Origin: Setomelanomma holmii
Taxonomy: Eukaryota; Ascomycota; Dothideomycetes; Pleosporales; Phaeosphaeriaceae
Direction of reading: 5' to 3'
Assembly: GCA_010015745.1 (NCBI GenBank)
Contig: ML978154.1
Location: forward strand, 520,668 to 584,667
DNA: 64,000 bases
Each line of letters starts with the position of its first letter. The stretch's first letter is position 1. A program made the position numbers and the translations under genes. A model generated the notes under the pieces. That model had not been told where the DNA came from. It saw only the letters and a program-made list of their open reading frames with translations, and did not search any database. Positions 58,612 through 64,000 of this stretch are shown here, in pieces.

Positions 58612-58776
58612 GGTCATCAGTGCTTCAATGATGTTGTTGAGGCTGTAGCTTGCAATAGAACATCTTAAGACGGAAGCAGACATTCGCGACGTTTTCTCTT
58701 AGGGATACTTGGGTTCGACTGGACAATGAAGCGCGGAACTGGTACTGATGCAGCATCGATATCAATGCCACAGTCT

Positions 58777-58885
58777 GGAAGCGCTCGCGTAGATTCCAAC
58801 AGCTTGTTCAGCAAACACTTAGGATATTTCGTCTTGATACCATCTTTAGGAAGCGCTCGCCTAGAATCTGAAAGACTGTTCAGCA
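58777..58885 (+). repeat. Degenerate direct repeat, 72-bp period
   Basis: Units 58777-58813 and 58849-58885 share ggaagcgctcgc at the start and tgttcagca at the end. Both lie in one short open frame (58726-58956), where they give SGSARVDSNSLFS and LGSARLESERLFS 24 codons apart. The frame has no other support. Confidence 0.5.
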
Positions 58886-59812
58886 TGTACCCTTGGAAAC
58901 TTGGTGGGAACGAGATTCGAGGAACGTGTGAAATGAAGTCAGTTTCATCAGAATGAGAATAACTCTGCTTCACACCCGGATCTATGGGTGTCGGATGATG
59001 TCGGGAGATTCGCTGGCAACATGCCTGCAGCTTGTTAATTGATTATCCCAGAATAGAAAGTAAGCAACACGAAATTGCGTAACAGCAGGCAGCAAATAGT
59101 TGTTACACCTCTCTCTGCCCCTGAGAAAATTTCCGCCGTCTGAAAAGCGTGATGCTTCAACTATCAAACTGAATGAAGCAGTCTAACGAGCGACCAACAC
59201 ACTTCGTAACCTGCCGTGAACTTAAGGACACAGAAATTTCGTGGTCTTTTATCGGAGGGAAGAACATCGGAGAATGACAGAGTTCCCCATCATCTTGTGA
59301 GAGACTTACAGCTCTGCCACCAGTCTTGCTCTCGATGCTACGAAGGATCGCACATTTCTCCTCAAGCAGGGTCTTGTGACGATGTCAGAAGTATACAACG
59401 CAGACATTTCATTGGCCAGATTGGCAGCACTTGAGTGATGAAGTGCCCCTCGAGCACTGAATCAGAATATCTCCTAACAACGAGTTCTTGGAGTATGCAG
59501 AGTTCTTGTAGAATGTTTCGAGTCTTCTGTTGTTCAAAACCCCCTGGTGAGGGTGGCCTGTGCTTAATACGAAGGAAGTCTGGAAGACGGCACCAATCCT
59601 CGCTTACCCAACCTTCACAGCCTAACAACCCCACATTCCACACAGCCCAACGCATGATGACCCCTCAGGACCCGCATAAATCATCAGATGTGGTGTCTTA
59701 GAAGCCCGTTTTCACCGCAACTAGTGTGCTCATCTTCGGTCAAAAATCAATAGGTATATTTCTCAACTAATTCCACAACTCAGCATCAATCCTCTCATCC
59801 CTTGAGAGTAAT

Positions 59813-59969
59813 GGCCTGATGGTCTAGTGGTATGATTCCTGCTTTGGGAAGAACTCTTTCGTTCGAGTTACAAGCCTATTCTGCAGGAGGCCCCGGGTGT
59901 AAGTTGCACCCATCCAGATTTGTAAAGATTAAATTCTAATGATCGTGCAGTCGAATCCCGGTCAGGCCC
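59813..59969 (+). tRNA. tRNA-Pro(TGG) with a canonical intron and an extra insert in the T-loop
   Basis: Acceptor stem GGCCTGA (59813-59819) pairs with TCAGGCC (59962-59968), discriminator C. The A box TGGTCTAGTGG is intact. Anticodon stem CCTGC/GCAGG encloses TTTGGGT with anticodon TGG (59845-59847). A 33-nt canonical intron (59849-59881) follows position 37. T-stem CCGGG (59893-59897) pairs with CCCGG, but the T-loop TTCGAAT is split after its first T by a 52-nt insert (59899-59950). The insert interrupts the B box, so Pol III transcription of this copy is doubtful. Without both inserts the tRNA is perfect in every stem. A T6 terminator follows. Confidence 0.85.
59899..59950 (+). other. Spliceosomal-intron-like insert inside the tRNA T-loop
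   Basis: 52 nt, beginning GTAAGT, with TTCTAAT as a branch-site match 14-20 bases before a terminal GTGCAG. Length and signals match the protein-gene introns of this window (42-60 nt). Exact removal restores GGGTTCGAATCCC, with a one-base T ambiguity at the junction. TGCAC near the 5' end can pair with GTGCA near the 3' end. Confidence 0.8.
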
Positions 59970-59976
59970 GATCTTC

Positions 59977-59982
59977 TTTTTT
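59977..59982 (+). terminator. Pol III terminator of tRNA-Pro
   Basis: Six T residues seven bases after the tRNA discriminator, with a second T5 run at 59986-59990. Confidence 0.75.
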
Positions 59983-59990
59983 GCCTTTTT

Positions 59991-60497
59991 GGCAGCTTGG
60001 ATGGAACAATGCGGAATGCAACGCAGCAACCAGTGGGGATGTGGGTGGTGCACTGCATGCGACAGCAATCCACGACATAATTTGGTCGGCATGAGTTCAA
60101 GTCTTTTGATTGACAGGACTCGTACTGCACCAAGCTGCGACGTCTGCATTACCTCACTCCTTGAGCATATTGACCATTGTCGATATCATGAAAATTTCCG
60201 CCTCATTCTTTTCTTGCTCTTTTTTTAATACTCCACAGCTTCACCCACGTAACGTAACCCCAGCCAGTCACGAGGCCTTGCGAGTCGGAAGTAACAACGC
60301 GGAGCGAAGCCCAACACCAGCACCACAGCAATTGTGGAGCTGGCTGAAATCAACTCTAAATTTACTAGCATACCAAGCACACATAAATCCTGCTCTTCGC
60401 ACATTCTTGAGTAGCTATTTCCGAGGATTGTTGCGTGATGATTCTCGAAAGCTCGAGCCTATTTCCGATTTTGCTAATCACGCGAGAGCCTACAGTA
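59991..60497. other. Spacer between tRNA-Pro and the transposon
   Basis: About 500 bases. An open frame at 60110-60571 runs into the transposon end and is not a gene. TA at 60496-60497 is the left target-site duplicate. Confidence 0.4.
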
Positions 60498-60547
60498 CAG
60501 TACCGATCGCCGAAGCGACCCGCTCGGTGAAGCGAACCACCCCAACA
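60498..60547 (+). repeat. Left terminal inverted repeat of the transposon
   Basis: Begins cagtaccgatcgccgaagcg. Matches the reverse complement of 62594-62643 at 48 of 50 positions. Confidence 0.95.
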
Positions 60548-60699
60548 CGAATTGCCCACCCACAAAGATGAGGCTGTACAATCACACACAGTAGCTATTA
60601 TTACGAGATTTTGTGGTAGAGTAATAAAGTAATGCTTGCGATCAATATAGTCTACTTAGATTTCTTTAGAAGCTTAATGTGGCGGTCTGAAGTGGTCTT

Positions 60700-62590
60700 T
60701 TTAGCTAGAGGTGGTGGTGGTGTAGGGTCACCACCACCACCACCTTTCGCAGGCTGCGCAACCCGCGCACGCTTTCACGCACGCGCAGGCTTTGTGAGGC
60801 TGCTCTCTTGCCTCTTTAAGACAATTATACAGCTTTTTGAGCGGTTGCAGCTTCTTTTTCTTGTTGTTTCTTGCGCTGAAGTTCAACTCTTTCTGCAGCC
60901 CTCCTTTCCTGCTCCTTCTCTCTCTCAACTTTAGCTCTCTCGCGCACTACACGCTTCTATTCTGCTTCTTTCTTCTTAAGCAAGGCAGCTTAAGCTCTAA
61001 GCTCCTTCATCTCTGCTTTTTAGAGTTGCTCTTGCTCCTCTTTCTGTTGTCTTACTCTTTTACAGAAGTTAGATTCTCTCAGCTTCTATGCGACTAGAGG
61101 ACTGCACCACCATGATACTCCTTACGCTGCTGCAGGTTAAGGACCTTGCAATTCTTCTTGTGCTTCTTCTTAATCTTGAGCGCTTGTTGTAGCCTCTCGT
61201 TCTCGTCTCTTAGAAGCTCATTTGACACCTGAAGATGGTAGAGACTCTAGGTGATCTTGTGGGCTCTTCTCTCCTCCCTATCTCTTATAGCCTGCGTAAT
61301 AACGCTCTAAATTTTCCTCTAATTAGCGTTAGAAAGAGGAGAGCTTTAAGGCCTTTGCTTATCCTGTTCTAGTGTCTTTAGGCGGAATCTTTTGAGTACA
61401 ACCTTGTGGTCTATGGGGAAGATCCTAGTAGCTTAAAAGGACTTCAGAACAAGCTTCTCCGACATGCAGCTGCTCTACGGAGCCTAGAACAGTAGGAAGA
61501 AGTCGCTCTTAGTGATAGGAACAAGGCCTTGAGTCTTTTGTGAGATAGGTAGAGAGTTCCTTAGTATAGAAAGACGCGAGAGGCGAGAAACAAACCACAT
61601 CAAGTGGCTAAAGCGTATAGGTACTATGAGGTAGAAAGACAGCTACAAGTATCCTCCTCTTAAGGCAGAGAGCTAGAAACTCATTAGTAACATGAGAGCC
61701 GTGGCTATCTACAATAAGGAGTCTCTACTTCCTTCCTAGCCCTGCCTTTCTTTTCGTGTAGCGGTCGAAAATCTGCTCAAGCTAGGCTAATCCTACGTTG
61801 TTATTAGTCTATCTAGAGGGTGTTGAAGTGACAAGAACCTCATGCTTTCCTGCCTTAATATCCTCCACCTAAGTAGAGCGGATAGGGCAGTTCTTAGAGG
61901 CGTAGATAAGACCAGGAGGAAGAGTACTCCCATCAGCGCAGACTCCAGCTAGAACAGTTATCTACTCACGTGAGCCATCTTGAAGTAGTTGAGTTACCTC
62001 TTCTAATTCCTACATCCTCTTACTAAAGATCCTCTTCTGCTTTCCTATTACTCTAATAGCGAAGCCCTTCTCATCTATATTATACGTGTGAGCAGGCTCT
62101 ACGTTATACTCTTTAATCTTCTTATAGAGAAAATTGAAATAGAGATCGTACTTTGCCTTAGAGTCAGCGTGGTGGCGTACAGCGTCTATATCCTTAGTCC
62201 AGCGTGAGATAAGATAGTCGTTGTTTCGGCTGATAAAGCGCGTCACCTAGCCATCTCCGACGTGCTCGTGAGCTATCTCTCTCCAATTTTCGCGTTATCT
62301 CTCTAGTAGGTAGAAGGCCTTTCTTAGTAAGATCATTGATGTACTCTACAAGCTCTGACTTCTGGTGTGGGTTGAGCTTTTGTTTCTTGATCTTTCTACC
62401 TGCTATGGACTTCTAAGTGCCCTTGCATCTTTGCATCAACGTAGTTCGTGGAACGTTAAACTTTTTAGCACACTCCCAGTACAACAAACGTTCTCCTAGT
62501 TTCTGCAATTTTATAGCTGCAATCACCTTGTCTATAGCTGTTGTGGTGGTGGAGATATTACGCGTTGAAGTTGATCTAATTATCGTGTTA
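60700..62590 (-). pseudogene. Fot1/pogo transposase remnant
   Basis: Read on the minus strand from about 62590. The N-terminal Psq/CENP-B-like helix region, the DDE catalytic region (first Asp in YNIDEKGF) and the Lys/Glu/Arg-rich C-terminal coiled coil can all be followed. At least five TAG codons fall where family members have Trp: GDG-TAG-VTRF, SRE-TAG-ITVL, RST-TAG-VED, PSR-TAG-TNN and GLA-TAG-LEQ. Each is TGG to TAG, that is CpA to TpA on the plus strand, the RIP signature. The longest surviving open piece is 62010-62246. Confidence 0.85.
60709..60745. repeat. GGT/CCA inverted repeat (strong hairpin)
   Basis: aggtggtggtggtg and its complement caccaccaccacc... are separated by a six-base spacer. 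It lies in the transposase C-terminal region. Confidence 0.8.
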
Positions 62591-62593
62591 TGA

Positions 62594-62643
62594 TGTTGGG
62601 GTGGGTCGCTTCACCGAGCGGGTCGCTTCGGCGATCGGCACTG
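62594..62643 (-). repeat. Right terminal inverted repeat of the transposon
   Basis: Partner of 60498-60547; the TA target duplicate follows at 62644-62645. Confidence 0.95.
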
Positions 62644-62645
62644 TA

Positions 62646-63516
62646 GCGCGCAACCTAGGGTTTGTGATGGAGTGCATGTCAAAGCTGACATGCAGCTAGA
62701 CCTTGGACATGCAAAGGTCTGTGCTTTTCTCTATGAGAGGAAGCAAAGAGCCCTCATGCGACACCTGCCAAAGGCAAGGAACGTCAACAGAGAGCGCACG
62801 ACAATAGCTCACTCCATGCGAGACTGAGCAAGGGAGTAGGCAGTATAGATATGCTGACGCGCTGCACATACTACTGTTGAGTGCAGCTAAACCAGGTGAA
62901 CATGTACGCTCTTAAGCTGAATCCGAGCCCTGCTGAATCTCTTCTGCTACAGAACCTGGGCGCTCAGCTACAGATCTTAACATGTGACTAACACGCAGTG
63001 CACATGCTGTCGGAGTTGGCCTGCATGTATTCTTAACATACACCAGGACAAGCAATAATAAAAGCGGGTATACGTACTAATACCCACTGTAGCAGCAGGA
63101 TCATATCATATCAGCTTCCAACATCCTATAAGCTCGATGATTAAAGTGGTCATCGTGTAACATCCATTTCTCGACTCTTGGTGTGCGCGCTACTGTAGCA
63201 TTGTGATGCTGGACTCACTCGTGTTCTCCCACATGCGACAACTCGGTCACGCATGACGTCTAAAGACATTACCGTGAAACATGCAAGCCAGGAAGACGAT
63301 CAATTCACAATCAATTAAGCAAAAACAGTACAGCTCTTTATTTTGAGCATGCAAGAACGAAGTAATTGCAGTGGATATCACGATGATGCCTTATTGTCTG
63401 CGCAATACCAGACTTAACCAAGCACTTCTACATGCTATTTCGTCCCTTCATATCATCATGTCCTATTATAATACTTCACACCATATGTCATGTCCGTCCA
63501 CGCACTTTTCGCATCA
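62646..63516. other. Intergenic stretch right of the transposon
   Basis: About 870 bases with a short perfect inverted repeat near 62683-62702 (gcatgtca-aag-ctgacatgc). The 3' flank of the last gene is at the right end. No gene seen. Confidence 0.4.
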
Positions 63517-64000
63517 CTAGCTCAAATCAAGAAAGTCGACCTCACTCTCCCTCCACTTCTTTCTATCTTTACCCTTCAGCACTACATCTGACCCAGCCGT
63601 CGCTATCCAGTGTGGGCTCTCTACATCTGCAAAGTCCCAGGCGCCGGCAACGCTCTTCCGCAGAATGATCTGACGCTTCTTCTTTTCTCTCGCTTTCCAT
63701 GCTGCGGGTGGTGAGATACGTGAGCAAGGCTCGGGAGATGTGGACGTGTGATTGCGCGGTGAACGACGGAGGGGCGGAGATTTATGCGTATGTAGTGGAG
63801 ACATGGGGCTTATGGTGGGAGGTCCCGGACGCGGGTTCGGATGTCCAATGGGTTGTGAAGGCGAAGAAAGGAGTGAGAGGTCCAGGGCATCGAGTTCTGT
63901 AGAGGTTCCTATCGTCGCATTGGGTTTTGAAGAGGTGAGATCTAAAGTATCCAGCCCTGGCGATGCGGACTTTGTCTTCCTTAATCGCGGTGACGTGCGA
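63517..64000 (-). CDS. C-terminal part of an unrecognised gene (partial)
   Basis: The minus-strand frame is open from the window edge to TAG 63519-63517, about 160 residues. The sequence is basic and Ser/Pro-rich at first. Three similar short segments appear: GLDTLDLTSS, ELDALDLSLL and the terminal VDFLDLS. A more ordered part precedes the end (KKKRQIILRKSVAGAWDFADVESPHWIATAGSDVV). The gene starts outside the window and I see no diagnostic domain. No splice site is needed within the visible part. Confidence 0.5.
   Translation of the reverse strand, partial: RTSPRLRKTKSASPGLDTLDLTSSKPNATIGTSTELDALDLSLLSSPSQPIGHPNPRPGPPTISPMSPLHTHKSPPLRRSPRNHTSTSPEPCSRISPPAAWKAREKKKRQIILRKSVAGAWDFADVESPHWIATAGSDVVLKGKDRKKWRESEVDFLDLS

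Larger units (their letters stand above)
56740..59812. other. Gene-poor flank right of the DUF3176 array
   Basis: About 3 kb holding the promoter of paralogue E, one long open frame of unknown status (57991-58611) and a degenerate repeat pair (58777-58885), listed separately. No RNA gene or mobile element recognised before the tRNA. Confidence 0.4.
60498..62643 (-). mobile_element. Fot1/pogo-type DNA transposon, RIP-damaged
   Basis: A 2146-bp element with 50-bp terminal inverted repeats (two mismatches), starting CAGT and flanked by TA on both sides, the target duplication of the Tc1/mariner-pogo group. The minus strand carries a recognisable transposase remnant: a helix-turn-helix lead (IAAIKLQKLGERLLYWECAKKFNVPRTTL), FISRNNDYLISRWTKDID and the DDE-type AHTYNIDEKGFAIRV segment. 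It is interrupted by many TAG codons. Inactive as an autonomous element, though its ends look usable by a transposase supplied elsewhere. Confidence 0.92.

Noticed and set aside
59899..59950. T-loop insert as a second endonuclease-type tRNA intron
   Set aside because: It has GTAAGT, a CTAAT branch and a CAG end, and matches protein-gene introns in length; no bulge-helix-bulge pairing is apparent.
62683..62702. Short perfect inverted repeat as a transposon end or regulatory hairpin
   Set aside because: Lies outside the TA duplicates of the transposon, is short, and has no partner or gene context.

Overview
The window is nuclear DNA of a filamentous ascomycete. The evidence is short GT-AG introns (about 42-60 nt, mostly with CTRAY-type branch sites), the fungal forms of PAB1, FBP1, KGD1, TFB1 and RRF1, an RTA1-type membrane protein, a DUF3176 array and a Fot1/pogo transposon carrying CpA-to-TpA (RIP-type) mutations. 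The style fits Dothideomycetes, perhaps Capnodiales/Mycosphaerellales, but the order is a guess.

Layout. 0-4.4 kb: end of an unknown gene, then a broken C2H2-like gene. 4.4-21.2 kb is a housekeeping block: a large Pro/Ser-rich coiled-coil protein, PAB1 with a 5'-leader intron, FBP1 and KGD1 on the minus strand, and TFB1. 21.2-28.6 kb is sparse: a four-exon gene for a small unknown protein (22.6-23.3 kb) and a long disrupted Ser-rich gene. 29.9-39.9 kb: a mitochondrial DUF1992 protein, a conserved fungal protein whose tail is shifted by a 37-bp tandem duplication, mitochondrial ribosome recycling factor, a polytopic membrane protein and an RTA1-family protein. 39.9-56.7 kb: five DUF3176 paralogues in tandem on the minus strand. 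Two are intact, three are disrupted, and each has its own intron pattern. Between the fourth and fifth lies a plus-strand gene for a secreted precursor with fifteen Kex2-bounded GLGVxDGG repeats. 56.7-64 kb: gene-poor flank, a tRNA-Pro gene whose T-loop holds an extra 52-nt GTAAGT...CAG insert, a RIP-damaged 2.1-kb TA-inserting DNA transposon, and the end of an unknown gene.

How it fits together. The conserved genes are clean and spliceable, while nearly all lesions fall in accessory genes. That favours real birth-and-death decay over general sequence error. The most unusual items are the repeat-peptide precursor inside the DUF3176 array, the spliceosomal-looking insert in the tRNA-Pro gene, and introns present in single DUF3176 paralogues. 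Together the last two suggest recent intron mobility in this genome.
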